Source: Paenibacillus sp. 481 (GTDB lineage: Bacteria; Bacillota; Bacilli; Paenibacillales; Paenibacillaceae). Taken from it: a stretch of DNA of 64,000 nucleotides. Every line of letters begins with the position of its first letter. Position 1 is the stretch's first letter. This document shows positions 25,922-35,323 of the stretch, in pieces. The stretch covers positions 5,411,501 to 5,475,500 of the forward strand of contig NZ_CP075175.1 in the NCBI RefSeq assembly GCF_021223605.1. The letters run 5' to 3'. The position numbers and the translations under genes are program-made. A model generated the notes under the pieces. That model was not told where the DNA came from. It ran no database searches and saw only the letters and a program-made list of their open reading frames with translations.

Positions 25922-28900
25922 TCACAAACCCCTTCTTTGCTGCTCGAATTGAACCTTTTTTTCAAATTCTCTGAACACTTGCTCGACAATCTGGTCGATG
26001 TTCACAGAAGTTGAGGCAGCAGTCTGTATTGGTATGGTTACTGGGCTTTTCTCGACCTGTATTTCATTCCGCACTGATTTTGCGGCGAGGCCTTCTGCCT
26101 GTTCTTCGTTGAACATATTGCGCTTCGGTTTATGGTACTCCATAACGGGTGCTCGATACGATGCTGGCGAAGCGGAAGGCTCTTTAGCGAGCTTGTGAAC
26201 ATGTTCTCCGCGCTCGAATGACTTAGTCAGCAGACGCAGCTGTATCACCGGAATGGCGGGTGTACGGTCATTGCCATTCACTTTCGCTTTCGCTTGTAGT
26301 AAAGCCTTTGCTTGGAGCGCTTCCTTCGTTGTGCGTACATCCTTCGCCTCATGGCCGATGCGGCTGAGCGGCGTGAACTGTTCCCTAGTAAGTTTACGAA
26401 CAAGTCCAGTGACATGCTCGCTACTACGATGGCTGGTACGTTCATTGATGCGTGAAGCCGTACGACTGAGCGCTCGGCCATCGATACGTGGTGCGAGCGA
26501 AACTCCTCTCGTACGTTCTTCGTTACGTGAAAGCGTACGAGCGAGTGCTCGTCCAGCGATATGTGCAAGCGTAATTCCACGCACATGGTCTTCGTTACGT
26601 GGAACCTTACGGCCACCGAGTATTTGTCCATCGATACGTGCAAGCGTAATTCCACGCGTACGGTCTTCGTTACGTGGAACCGTACGGCCGCCGAGTACTT
26701 GTCCATCGATACGCGCAAGCGTATATCCACGCCCACGTTCATCGTTACGTGAAGCCTTACGGCCGCCGAGTACTTGTCCATCGATACGTGCGAGCGTAAT
26801 TCCACGTGTACGGTCTTCGTTACGTGGAACCGTACGGTCGCCGAGTACTTGTCCATCGATACGTGCGCGCGTAATTCCACGCACATGGTCTTCGTTACGT
26901 GGAACCTTACGGCCACCGAGTACTTGTCCATCGATACGCGCAAGCGCATATCCACGCCCACGTTCATCGTTTCGTGAAACCGTACGGCCGAGCACTTGTT
27001 CATCGACACGAGCAAGCGTGTGTCCACGCGTTCGTCCATGTACATGAACCCCGACTCGATCACCGATACGCATGCTAATACTAGATAACATTGCAGTAGG
27101 CAACTGCGCCGAGCTTAACGTGTTCGTCAAGTTCAGCAATTTCAGCATATAGCTTACTGGCAATAAATTTACCGAACTATGCAAATCCACATCCTTCACT
27201 GTCATTCCCAATGGGCTCAGTCGACGCTTGCGCTGACCCGAAGACAGAAGTGTGCTAATCGCTAGCATTTTTTTCGAAATGACTGCGACATTGGGCATGA
27301 CAGAAATATTGGACGGCAGCATTAAGCGTTCAACTCGGCCCTTAGCTACTTGTACACGCATCCATTTAAGGGTCGACGTTTGCATTTGTAAACGCCTCAT
27401 ATTAAGTTGGAAATAGCGAGCATTCTCACTCCTATCTAGCTGTATCAATGTTCGACTACGATTAGCTATTTCCGTCTGAGTAGACCACATTTTCGACCGA
27501 ATACGCTCCGAACGCTCAATACTACTTCCACCTGTCCCTAGAAGCGTATAGAAGTAAGGACTTGTTTTAACACCATTTACTCTTTTCCACACAGAGCGTG
27601 ATTCGTTTTGTAGCCTTGTTTGAACAGATGCTGATGCTGATTCCGAATTCCAATTCGATTTCCTTGCATTAGATTCGGATTCAGTTACAAATCTAGCACG
27701 ATTCATAACCAGCTTCTGTTTAACTACTGTATTCATGTCGTTAAATCTACTATCGAAGCTAGCATGGGCTATACTTCCATCCTCCCAACGATGCGCCGCA
27801 TCCGAACGCATCAGCTCGAAAGACTTGACCGTCAGTCGTGTATAGTTATGTATACCTGACTGTGTAGGTCCGACAGGAATCAAATGTCCATAACCATTCT
27901 GGATTCTCTCGCTGCTCCGTATGAGCCATCCTTGTTTCAGGCGAGCTAACAATGGAGCAATGGTCGGGCTGCTAATATGGATTTCCTTTTTAACAGGCGC
28001 AACCATCTTGGGTGCACTTCCCCACAGCAATCCATTAAGCATAGATTGTTTGGGAAGCAAGAATACAGACTGTCCAAATCTGTTCATGGTCAGCATTGAA
28101 ACAGGGTTAGAACTATGAATTGGGCTTAAATGTTCATATTCTTGGGCTTCAGTTTGCCTCTTCACCATTTCTGCTACCCTTGCGACGAGTGGACTCAGCC
28201 TAAAAGCATGAACGCCTGCCCAATTCCTTGCTGACACACGAAAGTGCTTATGAACCGTATCAGATCTTACAAACAAACTTTTCGCACTGGCAAAAAGACG
28301 TTCAACATCGGACTCGTTTATCCGCGAGTGCAGATGCCTTGCACGGTTCATATAGGTCGGATCTGAAAAATAGGTAATGATCGTTCTTTCACTACGAGCA
28401 GCTGGACGTGCCGCATCATGATCATCCCAGACAGCCTGTTTTCGGAAAATCTCGTTTTGAAAAAGGGGTCCCGCCAGTCCCCCACGTAACCGCTCCATGA
28501 AAAAGGTTGCATGACGAAGCGAAGTTGTTGAAAAAGATGACTCCAAGCTGCGTTTTCCGAAACGTAACTGTAGCGGTCTAGCTGCAACAAGCAGATTACT
28601 GTAGGAATGCTCTACTACGCTCACCCATGCTGGTGCTTGGTTCCCTTCAATTTTCGGCCTTTGTTGCCGCATCGAATAAGAAGGTTGGTTGCGAACATCG
28701 CGCGAAAAGCCGAAAAAGCGTTTCACTTGCTCAGCAAAAGTAAAGTAGCGATCAGTAACTAACAAGTGCTCTAACAAGCGTTCGGTCAAATGCCTATTTA
28801 CACGCTCTACCACACCATGAGCAGTTTCCGTTTGCATCGTACTAAAGCTCAAATTTGGTTTAAGTAGCAGCATGTTTAGATTCATGCTCGTTCTCACATT

Positions 28901-30898
28901 TGACCTTAAAACTGGACTGAGATTTGATCCAGCTTGCGAAAGCTGTCCATGTGTATAAAACGATTTACTGAACAACGTATGCATGACTGCGGTTGAAAAC
29001 GAAAAAATACGCCCCAGCCTGTGCACGAGCTTCGACATGTTAGCGAATGTCGCAAAGTTGCTTCGCATAGCCGGAATCGGAACAGCCGTCTTTTGTCCAA
29101 CTTCGCTGCGTTTGGCATGCGTTATCACGCTTCGCTGTTCCAAAAACCTTTTGCCTGAATGCGTCTGAATCTCATTTTCTACAGCCCGCTCAATCCTTAA
29201 CATTGCGGCAAAACGCAACAACGAAGCTTCCATTCGCGCACTAGCTATTAGGCGTTCATGTTGTACCCATTCCGTGAGAGCTCGCTCATCGCGCACTCCT
29301 AGCCTTAGTTGGTTTCGTTCGCCTACTTGCGAAGAAATAGGGACGAAAAAGCCGCTAGTAGCTAGGAAAATGTTTAGCTCTTCACGCCTCTTCAACATAT
29401 TCGACTGGAATCGACTGTCGTAAGTCAAGAAGGCTAAAGGGCTAGGGTTAGGCTTAGGGTTAGGCTTAGACAAAGCTAGCGGGGGAATAGGCCCCAACAT
29501 CGAAAACGACAATGGCTTCCACAACAAGCTCGCCGCTTCCGACCGCGCAAACCTTTGATTCATGCTAACATTACGGATAGTAGACCACCGTATCGCCTCG
29601 TGCTTTAATTTCCATTTTCCAATAAATAATGAGCGATCACGCTTTATTTTGTGAGCAAATATTCCGGAAGATGATTCACTAGTATGAAAATGGGAGTTGC
29701 TAACGGACGCACGGAAAAAATCCAGCTCCTGCTTCCACCGTTGCACCAATGACCGACTACTGACAATACGACTGTCAATTCGACTGTATGCTACAGGACT
29801 CTCCCGCTGTTCCTGCTCCCCAGCCATAAACAACCGCACCCGACGGTCTAATGTCAACAAAGCATCGTTGTACTTGTACAACGCTTGCAGCGTCACCGAC
29901 CACGGCTCCCGCACAAAGCCTACTCTTTCTCCCAACCGTGTATCCCGATCTAACATTCCGACTTGGCGAAGCAAATCCCCTTGCGACCCCGCTTGCTGTA
30001 TTGACCTACTTGCCAACGGAACCAAAAAAGTACGCTCAAGCCCATACAAGCTTGGATTGATTTGTTGCGCATGCCACCATGCCGCAAAAGAATGCAAATC
30101 AGGTTGTCCATGTACGAGCCGTCCATTGAAGTGATCTCTAGTTGCAAACGGCCAATTTGCAAGCAATGCAAGTGAACGCGGTCTTTGTGCAAATCGACTT
30201 CGAGCAAGCAGTTGTAGTCGATTTGGTCGTAGTTGATTTGGTTGCAGGCGCTCAACGCCCATGTATACATTAAAGGGAGATCTCTCTGCTAGTTCCTTGG
30301 AAAAAAAGTGTTGTCGTCTCCCTCGTTCGATTACAGGAGTCATCTGCGCTGGAATTATTGCCTTTGTCGAGAAACTGGAAACCATGCTAGGTGTGAATGT
30401 ATTCGCTCTATGCAAATGCAAACGCGGCAAGCCGAAATACATCGTAGCGCCGAAATCTGATTTCCCATTATTCCTCGCCATCGGGATCGGGAGACGCTCA
30501 GGACGAATCTGCAACAGCTTTTCCCTAGGAGAACGTTGTATCTCTCGCAGCTCTTGACTCCTTTTAAAATCTTGCAGCACTTGAACACCTTGAACCTTAT
30601 GAGCTTCTTGAAGCTCTCGAACCTGTTGTCCCATTTGAGTCCATATCAAGGACGAAGCCAACTTCATCACCTGAAGGTGGACATGCTGTTGAATGCGAAA
30701 TTGATTCACCGTTAGGTACGAGAAAACAGATGCCCCAGCCGGAGCTGGATTAGCAGCATCCCTGAATACGAGTGCAGGTCTCCCCCATGAATGTCCGTTA
30801 AAGAAAATGCCATATTTGCTGCTTATACTTTGGGCGAATCGCTCCGTAGGCGGTTTTCCTCGCAAAAACTTGGAAGTCTGTTTCATAATACCATTCAT
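25922..30898 (-). CDS. 1658-residue basic repeat protein of the eCIS operon; possible tape measure
   Basis: A very long protein between the second tube gene and the LysM adaptor. It is rich in Arg, Ser, Leu and His, lacks clear membrane spans, and holds eight 25-residue repeats at about residues 1290-1486 (core RIDGQVLGGR-K/T-VPRNED). The last 30 residues, ending VFREFEKKVQFEQQRRGL, resemble the tail of a short protein encoded at this position in other eCIS loci. I prefer ATG 30898 (GAGGAG 7 nt upstream) over GTG 30913. No other gene in the locus is long enough to be a length-determining tape measure, which motivates that guess. The high Arg content and repeats are unusual for tape measures, so a scaffold or filament role is also possible. 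Confidence 0.7.
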   Translation of the reverse strand: MNGIMKQTSKFLRGKPPTERFAQSISSKYGIFFNGHSWGRPALVFRDAANPAPAGASVFSYLTVNQFRIQQHVHLQVMKLASSLIWTQMGQQVRELQEAHKVQGVQVLQDFKRSQELREIQRSPREKLLQIRPERLPIPMARNNGKSDFGATMYFGLPRLHLHRANTFTPSMVSSFSTKAIIPAQMTPVIERGRRQHFFSKELAERSPFNVYMGVERLQPNQLRPNRLQLLARSRFAQRPRSLALLANWPFATRDHFNGRLVHGQPDLHSFAAWWHAQQINPSLYGLERTFLVPLASRSIQQAGSQGDLLRQVGMLDRDTRLGERVGFVREPWSVTLQALYKYNDALLTLDRRVRLFMAGEQEQRESPVAYSRIDSRIVSSRSLVQRWKQELDFFRASVSNSHFHTSESSSGIFAHKIKRDRSLFIGKWKLKHEAIRWSTIRNVSMNQRFARSEAASLLWKPLSFSMLGPIPPLALSKPNPKPNPSPLAFLTYDSRFQSNMLKRREELNIFLATSGFFVPISSQVGERNQLRLGVRDERALTEWVQHERLIASARMEASLLRFAAMLRIERAVENEIQTHSGKRFLEQRSVITHAKRSEVGQKTAVPIPAMRSNFATFANMSKLVHRLGRIFSFSTAVMHTLFSKSFYTHGQLSQAGSNLSPVLRSNVRTSMNLNMLLLKPNLSFSTMQTETAHGVVERVNRHLTERLLEHLLVTDRYFTFAEQVKRFFGFSRDVRNQPSYSMRQQRPKIEGNQAPAWVSVVEHSYSNLLVAARPLQLRFGKRSLESSFSTTSLRHATFFMERLRGGLAGPLFQNEIFRKQAVWDDHDAARPAARSERTIITYFSDPTYMNRARHLHSRINESDVERLFASAKSLFVRSDTVHKHFRVSARNWAGVHAFRLSPLVARVAEMVKRQTEAQEYEHLSPIHSSNPVSMLTMNRFGQSVFLLPKQSMLNGLLWGSAPKMVAPVKKEIHISSPTIAPLLARLKQGWLIRSSERIQNGYGHLIPVGPTQSGIHNYTRLTVKSFELMRSDAAHRWEDGSIAHASFDSRFNDMNTVVKQKLVMNRARFVTESESNARKSNWNSESASASVQTRLQNESRSVWKRVNGVKTSPYFYTLLGTGGSSIERSERIRSKMWSTQTEIANRSRTLIQLDRSENARYFQLNMRRLQMQTSTLKWMRVQVAKGRVERLMLPSNISVMPNVAVISKKMLAISTLLSSGQRKRRLSPLGMTVKDVDLHSSVNLLPVSYMLKLLNLTNTLSSAQLPTAMLSSISMRIGDRVGVHVHGRTRGHTLARVDEQVLGRTVSRNDERGRGYALARIDGQVLGGRKVPRNEDHVRGITRARIDGQVLGDRTVPRNEDRTRGITLARIDGQVLGGRKASRNDERGRGYTLARIDGQVLGGRTVPRNEDRTRGITLARIDGQILGGRKVPRNEDHVRGITLAHIAGRALARTLSRNEERTRGVSLAPRIDGRALSRTASRINERTSHRSSEHVTGLVRKLTREQFTPLSRIGHEAKDVRTTKEALQAKALLQAKAKVNGNDRTPAIPVIQLRLLTKSFERGEHVHKLAKEPSASPASYRAPVMEYHKPKRNMFNEEQAEGLAAKSVRNEIQVEKSPVTIPIQTAASTSVNIDQIVEQVFREFEKKVQFEQQRRGL
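26440..27030 (-). repeat. In-frame 75-bp tandem repeat array, eight units
   Basis: The landmark GTCCATCGAT and close variants recur with starts at 26476, 26551, 26626, 26701, 26776, 26851, 26926 and 26998, a spacing of 75 bp with one 72-bp step (one Gly codon missing). Units alternate between NEDHV/RGIT, NEDRT/RGIT and NDERG/RGY variants, suggesting multi-unit duplications. The repeats lie inside the 1658-residue protein. Confidence 0.93.
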
Positions 30899-30909
30899 GG
30901 GAGGTCTCC

Positions 30910-31347
30910 TCACTCGCTAATGAATACCGTTTTCAGACCATTATGTACAAGCTCAAGCGTTTCGATGGCGATTTCCTTGCTATCTGATTTCAGATCCGTT
31001 CCAACCCACTTGGTCGGGTAAGCGCCTACGAAATCCCAACTACATAACGGTTGACCATCCTGCCTTTGCAGCACGATCGTGCCATTTTTCCGCTCGATCT
31101 TTCCCATAGTTACATTACAATACCATTGCCATAGGGCGTTAGACATCGTAATTCCCCGTTTTAACACGAGTACGGGACTGGTCGTTTTCTTGGGCAGACG
31201 ATGTACAAAATCGTTTACCCCACCCTCGCGATACTCTTCAAATTCCGTCTCAACCTGTAGTCCACGAACTTCGGTAAATCCGATGACTCCGTTTATGCCC
31301 TGCAAGTATACGATAAAGCGAAACGTGCCACTCGGCTGGTCAAACAT
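30910..31347 (-). CDS. eCIS inner tube protein (gp19-like), second copy
   Basis: A 145-residue tube protein of the T4 gp19/Hcp-like fold family: SGTFRFIVYLQGINGVIGFTEVRGL, then EYREGGVNDF and RLPKKTTSPVLVLKRGIT, with SNALWQWYCNV and a C-terminal AIETLELVHNGL. It is related to the first tube gene at 31969-32400. Afp loci also carry a separate tube paralogue (Afp5) near the baseplate that initiates the tube, and the position here fits that role. AGGAGG lies 6 nt before ATG and overlaps the DUF6760 stop. The stop overlaps the region upstream of the 1658-residue protein. Confidence 0.92.
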   Translation of the reverse strand: MFDQPSGTFRFIVYLQGINGVIGFTEVRGLQVETEFEEYREGGVNDFVHRLPKKTTSPVLVLKRGITMSNALWQWYCNVTMGKIERKNGTIVLQRQDGQPLCSWDFVGAYPTKWVGTDLKSDSKEIAIETLELVHNGLKTVFISE

Positions 31348-31357
31348 TTAAATCCTC

Positions 31358-31546
31358 CTATTTAAACACATCGAATACGTTCTCACGCTTGTCCTCGTTC
31401 AGGCTGCGATTAATACGTGAGATCTCATCGCACCATCTTTTGCGCTCCCGATGCTCCATAGACATAATGTCATCATGCGACCAATGAAAATGGTAAGCGA
31501 TAAACGCCACTTCCTCATAAACTTTGTCTTTCGGGTATACGGTCAG
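31358..31546 (-). CDS. DUF6760-like micro-protein of eCIS operon (probable CTG start)
   Basis: A 62-codon gene in the 190-bp space between two called genes. The frame encodes a protein with YEEVAFIAYHFHWSHDDIM followed by MEHRERKRWCDEISRIN, the pattern of the short DUF6760 proteins found beside eCIS tube genes. An in-frame stop lies about 12 codons upstream and the frame has no ATG, GTG or TTG before the conserved core, except GTG inside EEVAF. The only position that retains the whole domain is CTG at 31546, whose TG overlaps the TGA of the upstream gene. That suggests re-initiation by coupling, or a sequencing error near the start. The frame stays open to TAG at 31358. Confidence 0.72.
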   Translation of the reverse strand: MTVYPKDKVYEEVAFIAYHFHWSHDDIMSMEHRERKRWCDEISRINRSLNEDKRENVFDVFK

Positions 31547-31917
31547 ACCACTTGGGGCTCGTCCAAAAAATCGAGCTGAACCTCATGATCATGTCCACAC
31601 TTCGGACAAGATGCCTTCACGCGCGGTGACTCCGCCTTATTAATTTCCTGATAAAAATGTTGCAGAAATGCCAGATCCGCCGTGAATAAATTCTCGATCA
31701 CCATCGTGTCGAGCGCTTTTATATCGCCGAGCCGTGTAATCACGCGTGCGAGCAAAATAATCGTCAAGTAACTCGGATTCGTCTGTACCCGATGATCACG
31801 TAAAGGCGCAATTTCATCAGCTGCTGTAGCTAGGCGCATCACACCTTTTTTATGCAAATTCCCGTTCTCGTCTACATAGCCTTTTGGCAATTCGAAAGCA
31901 TATTCCGTTTTGAACAT
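31543..31917 (-). CDS. Small conserved eCIS protein with CxxC metal site
   Basis: A 124-residue protein encoded between tube and DUF6760 genes, as in other eCIS clusters. Recognisable parts: FELPKGYVDENGNLHKKGVM, then RLATAADEI, a helix-rich middle (LTIILLARVITRLGDIKALD and FLQHFYQEIN) and a C-terminal CPKCGHDHEV likely to bind zinc. The family may act as a tail-assembly chaperone, by analogy with the gene order tube - chaperone - tape measure in phages; that is inference. GGGAGG is 12 nt upstream of ATG. The stop overlaps the DUF6760 start. Confidence 0.82.
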   Translation of the reverse strand: MFKTEYAFELPKGYVDENGNLHKKGVMRLATAADEIAPLRDHRVQTNPSYLTIILLARVITRLGDIKALDTMVIENLFTADLAFLQHFYQEINKAESPRVKASCPKCGHDHEVQLDFLDEPQVV

Positions 31918-31968
31918 GATGATGTAACGCCTCCCATTGAAAATAGATGCCGCTCAATTCCTGACTTC

Positions 31969-32400
31969 TTACTTTTTCCGCGTCATACCTTCATGGGCAA
32001 TTTCAAGCGATTCAATCGCGATATCATTACCCAATCCTTTAAAATCAGGTGCCGTATATTTGCACGGCCAAGCGTTAAGCACGGTCCACACGGCTTTTTC
32101 TGCCCCAGTCTCATCCAATGCAGTAATCGTCACCGATTTTCTCGCTATTTTCCCGTTAACGGCATCCTCCATCCACTTATACATATCCATCGAGTCGGTG
32201 ACTCCCCATTTAAGCGTAATGTTTCCGTACTTGGTTAGCCCCGGAAGCTTACGCGCGGTCGTGGTCTCATTGCCTTCACGGTATTCAATCACTTCAATGG
32301 AAGCGTCGTATCCAGATACTTCACTGAATCCGGCTTGCGTAATTTGATCTACCTGTACGGTAAACCTAAAACTTCGATATGGATCTACGCGATCTGCCAT
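31969..32400 (-). CDS. eCIS inner tube protein (Afp1-like)
   Basis: A 143-residue main tube protein: DPYRSFRFTVQVDQITQAGF, then EYREGNETTTARKLPGLTKY, LKWGVTDSMDMYKWMEDAV, and a C-terminal AIESLEIAHEGM. All are typical of the T4 gp19-like tail tube family in contractile injection systems. It follows the sheath gene by 41 bp, the usual order, and GAGGGG lies 8 nt before ATG. It is paralogous to 30910-31347; this copy, beside the sheath, is the more likely bulk tube subunit. Confidence 0.95.
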   Translation of the reverse strand: MADRVDPYRSFRFTVQVDQITQAGFSEVSGYDASIEVIEYREGNETTTARKLPGLTKYGNITLKWGVTDSMDMYKWMEDAVNGKIARKSVTITALDETGAEKAVWTVLNAWPCKYTAPDFKGLGNDIAIESLEIAHEGMTRKK

Positions 32401-32441
32401 GACTATATCCCCTCATTTTCCGTGTAGAAGTCGTATTCCGG

Positions 32442-34331
32442 TTAGCTGGCGTCGCCGCCTGTTTTTTGCGTAATTCTGAAAATAACAAACTCTGCTGGCT
32501 TAACGGGAGCTATGCCGATCACGCAAATTAACCGACCGTTATCGATGTCATCCTGTGTCATCGTATTTCGTCCGATCTGGACATAGAACGCCTCCGATGG
32601 ACTTCCACCCATCAATGCGCCGCTGCGCCAAACCGTCGTTAAAAACGCATCGATCGTCAGGTTGACACGGCTCCAAAGCGTCTGGTCATTCGGCTCAAAT
32701 ACGACCCAGTTCGTCCCTGTCTTGATGGATTGCTCCACATAAATAAACAATCTTCTGACGTTTACGTATTTCCATAAGCCGTTGGAAGAGCATGTTCGCG
32801 CTCCCCATACTCGAATGCCTTGGCCCGTAAAGGCGCGAATCAAATTGACGCCGATCGGGTTGAGAATATCTTGTTCGCCCGTATTGTACTGGCAATCCAG
32901 ACCGATACAGCCGCGAACGACTTCGTTCGCTGGAGCCTTGTACACACCACGGGACTGATCCGAGCGTGCATAAATGCCGGCCATCGAACCTGAAGGTGGA
33001 ATGAAAATGTTGCGTTTTTCTAGTGGATCGTAAACTTGAAGCCAAGGATGATAGAGTGCCGCATATGAAGTGTCGAAAATATTGCGATGAGCCTGAACTT
33101 CATCGACTCGTTTTTTTGCCTGAGGAATATCTAGGATGGCAAATCTGCTGGCAAGGTTTTCGCAGTGGGCCACTAAGGCGACCTGCACCGCAGGATCAGT
33201 TACACCAGGAACGCTAATGATACTGACCTCGTCATTATCAATGAATGCTTTAATGCCCGTGCGACGTCCAGGGCCGTTGTCAGTCCCCATATAAATGTCG
33301 GATGGAAACTTAGATGGATCATCGGTTACGGTTCCGTCCGAACCACCCTCAAAAAAGATACTGTACGACGATAGCTTATTGTCGGGTGCGGACGTTTCCC
33401 CTAAAGCTGAAATCGTTTGAAAAGGGGAAACGATGCCTTGCACAGGTTCAGGTGCAACAGGTGTCGCTGGATCGTTCGTTTCTTCCTTCTCATCGGCAGC
33501 TTTGTTCGTGCCATCGTCTTCCTTCTCTTGCTCCTTTTCTTTCGGAGGAAGAACGGCTGCTTTGGGCAAAAATGCAATAATATTCGAACGTGAAATGAGT
33601 TTCTCAACATGGTTAGGTGCTAATTCGTTGAGCGAGCAATTTTCATACGTCTCCTGCTCTTGCCCAAACGTTACAGCGAGTGTAAACTCGCACGTGGTCA
33701 GCACTTTCACCGGAGGTAGCGTCTTGCCATCGTCAATGACCGCTGCGTCGCCAGCAAAATGCTGTGCAAACGTGATGACATCGTCCTGTACAGAAACGAC
33801 TTGATTGTACAGTTTCGTTTTGCCGTCTGACGTAAAACCAACGATATCGCCAGCAAGAAATCCGGCAGGGCTCGCAACGCGATATTGCGTAGAATTGGAA
33901 GCGTCTCCAACAATTGCTTTGATCGTCGTCTTCGCTTTGCTCGAAGGTATAAATTCAGCACGAATCCCGTTGCCCCAAAGACCCGGATTTTTCGCGGAAA
34001 AGCTAACGTCCGCTGATTTGCTAACCGCCTTCGCTGGCTTTGCATCCGCAGCAGCGACTCTCATGACAAAGCAGCGGGAGCCCCCGTTGTTAAAAAAATG
34101 TTCGACAGCGTACGCCAGAAAGCGGTTGTTGCCATAAGGATTGGCAGGCAAATAGGAACCAAACTGCCTCTGGAAATCGGCAAAGCTTGTTAAGAACCTC
34201 GGAATACCCTCGGTGTCCCCCCTCTGTGCCATCCCAATAAAACCCGCCGTACTCGTACTGACACCTTGCATGGGTACGCCACCGCTATCAAATTCTTGCA
34301 CATACACGCCTGGCGATAAATACTCGGCCAT
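32442..34331 (-). CDS. Contractile tail sheath protein (Afp2-4-like)
   Basis: A 629-residue sheath protein. The N-terminus MAEYLSPGVYVQEFDSG and the C-terminal region (YVEQSIKTGTNWVVFEPND, WRSGALMGGSPSEAFYVQIG, then GRLICVIGIAPVKPAEFVI) are diagnostic. An acidic, Pro/Glu/Lys-rich insert around residues 265-295 separates the N-terminal domain from the contractile core and is likely surface-exposed. Only one sheath gene is present, unlike the three of the Serratia antifeeding prophage. The ribosome site is weak (CGGGCAG). A 144-bp gap separates it from the preceding gene, without a clear hairpin. Confidence 0.97.
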   Translation of the reverse strand: MAEYLSPGVYVQEFDSGGVPMQGVSTSTAGFIGMAQRGDTEGIPRFLTSFADFQRQFGSYLPANPYGNNRFLAYAVEHFFNNGGSRCFVMRVAAADAKPAKAVSKSADVSFSAKNPGLWGNGIRAEFIPSSKAKTTIKAIVGDASNSTQYRVASPAGFLAGDIVGFTSDGKTKLYNQVVSVQDDVITFAQHFAGDAAVIDDGKTLPPVKVLTTCEFTLAVTFGQEQETYENCSLNELAPNHVEKLISRSNIIAFLPKAAVLPPKEKEQEKEDDGTNKAADEKEETNDPATPVAPEPVQGIVSPFQTISALGETSAPDNKLSSYSIFFEGGSDGTVTDDPSKFPSDIYMGTDNGPGRRTGIKAFIDNDEVSIISVPGVTDPAVQVALVAHCENLASRFAILDIPQAKKRVDEVQAHRNIFDTSYAALYHPWLQVYDPLEKRNIFIPPSGSMAGIYARSDQSRGVYKAPANEVVRGCIGLDCQYNTGEQDILNPIGVNLIRAFTGQGIRVWGARTCSSNGLWKYVNVRRLFIYVEQSIKTGTNWVVFEPNDQTLWSRVNLTIDAFLTTVWRSGALMGGSPSEAFYVQIGRNTMTQDDIDNGRLICVIGIAPVKPAEFVIFRITQKTGGDAS

Positions 34332-34475
34332 AACTGCCCGATTTCATAAGATCGTACAAATGAACAAGTGAACAGATAGGAAATGAATACATGTTCCTTT
34401 GTACTAGTCCCGAAACCAGTTCCTCCCCCCAGCTTGTAGTTAATGTATCGAAGATTGAGAGCAAATCTCAATCGA

Positions 34476-35285
34476 CTAACCGCAGTAAATAGAGCCCAAG
34501 TAGGTCGTCTTCCCCTCTGTAACGGTAACTTGTTGACTGAAATGTTGGCCCCGATACGAGTATTCAAGCCGTAAATCAAACTGCTTCGCATTGCAGCTGC
34601 GAAATGGGAGAACGATTTCTCCCCTCTCATCACTGTGCGCTGTCACGACGGGCAATAGTAGCGTTCCCCGGTGATAGCTGTGCTGCAACGGTCTATCTAG
34701 CACAAAGCTTCTTGGCTCGTCAAGCAATTGAGCGATGCGGAATACTTCTGCTTCTCCCGCTTCTTCATGTTTCTCCTTGAATAGGAAGGCATCTCCCTCC
34801 GCTATTCTCCCTGTTAAGCCAGACAAGCGAATGGTGCAACTTCCTTCTTTCACTTCCTGTGCGAGTCGCGCTCTGGCATGCAGGTCGTCGGTGAAAAATG
34901 CCTGCATGTCGGCGCCCGCAGCAGGCTGGCCCGATGCATCCTTGATAGCTGCTCGCAGCAGTGTTGCTTGGTTGGAAAAAGGATACGCAGGGTGCGGGAT
35001 TAATGCTACGCACACAACAGGCTCGATGGGATTCAACGCATTCATATCCACGCTTATCGTCTCGGGCAAATACCTTGCTGAGCGGACGGTCACGGTGTAC
35101 GTTCCAGTCGGCGGCAAATCGGTAAGGACATAGAGGCCGTCTGGTTTTTTCACGGGTTGGCGGCATATCGTATCGCTAACGCTCACCTTCAGATCGGGGT
35201 CCGATGGAGGACCCGCTGTATAGGTGTCAATTAGGCGGACGACAAACGACAGGCACACAGGCTTCATTCGTTCAGACAAACGCAT
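34476..35285 (-). CDS. eCIS-operon protein with carboxypeptidase-regulatory-like domain
   Basis: A 269-residue protein, second in the operon. Residues about 12-100 (LSFVVRLIDTYTAGPP, then GLYVLTDLPPTGTYTVTVRS) look like an Ig-like carboxypeptidase-regulatory (CnaB/DUF-type) fold. The C-terminal half has a second similar module (VVTAHSDERGEIVLPF, YSYRGQHFSQQVTV). No catalytic motif is seen. Related proteins occur next to DUF4255 and sheath genes in eCIS loci and may form surface decorations. Start choice is uncertain: a strong GGAGGTG lies 26 nt before ATG 35285, but the nearest ATG to it is out of frame. Confidence 0.7.
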   Translation of the reverse strand: MRLSERMKPVCLSFVVRLIDTYTAGPPSDPDLKVSVSDTICRQPVKKPDGLYVLTDLPPTGTYTVTVRSARYLPETISVDMNALNPIEPVVCVALIPHPAYPFSNQATLLRAAIKDASGQPAAGADMQAFFTDDLHARARLAQEVKEGSCTIRLSGLTGRIAEGDAFLFKEKHEEAGEAEVFRIAQLLDEPRSFVLDRPLQHSYHRGTLLLPVVTAHSDERGEIVLPFRSCNAKQFDLRLEYSYRGQHFSQQVTVTEGKTTYLGSIYCG

Positions 35286-35323
35286 AGCTCGCTTAGCATG
35301 GCTTGACTTAACACCTCCGCCTG

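Noticed and set aside
26440-27030. Regular repeat spacing suggesting a CRISPR array
   Set aside because: Units are contiguous 75-bp coding repeats with no unique spacers, all in one reading frame.
26253-27063. Two long open frames (264 codons plus, 261 codons minus) across the repeat array
   Set aside because: They are kept open by the 75-bp repeats inside the real 1658-residue gene; no ribosome site or protein family supports them.
29440-29470. TTAGGG-like telomere-type repeat
   Set aside because: It is a short coding repeat (Lys-Pro-Asn-Pro) inside the 1658-residue gene, not a terminal or non-coding array.
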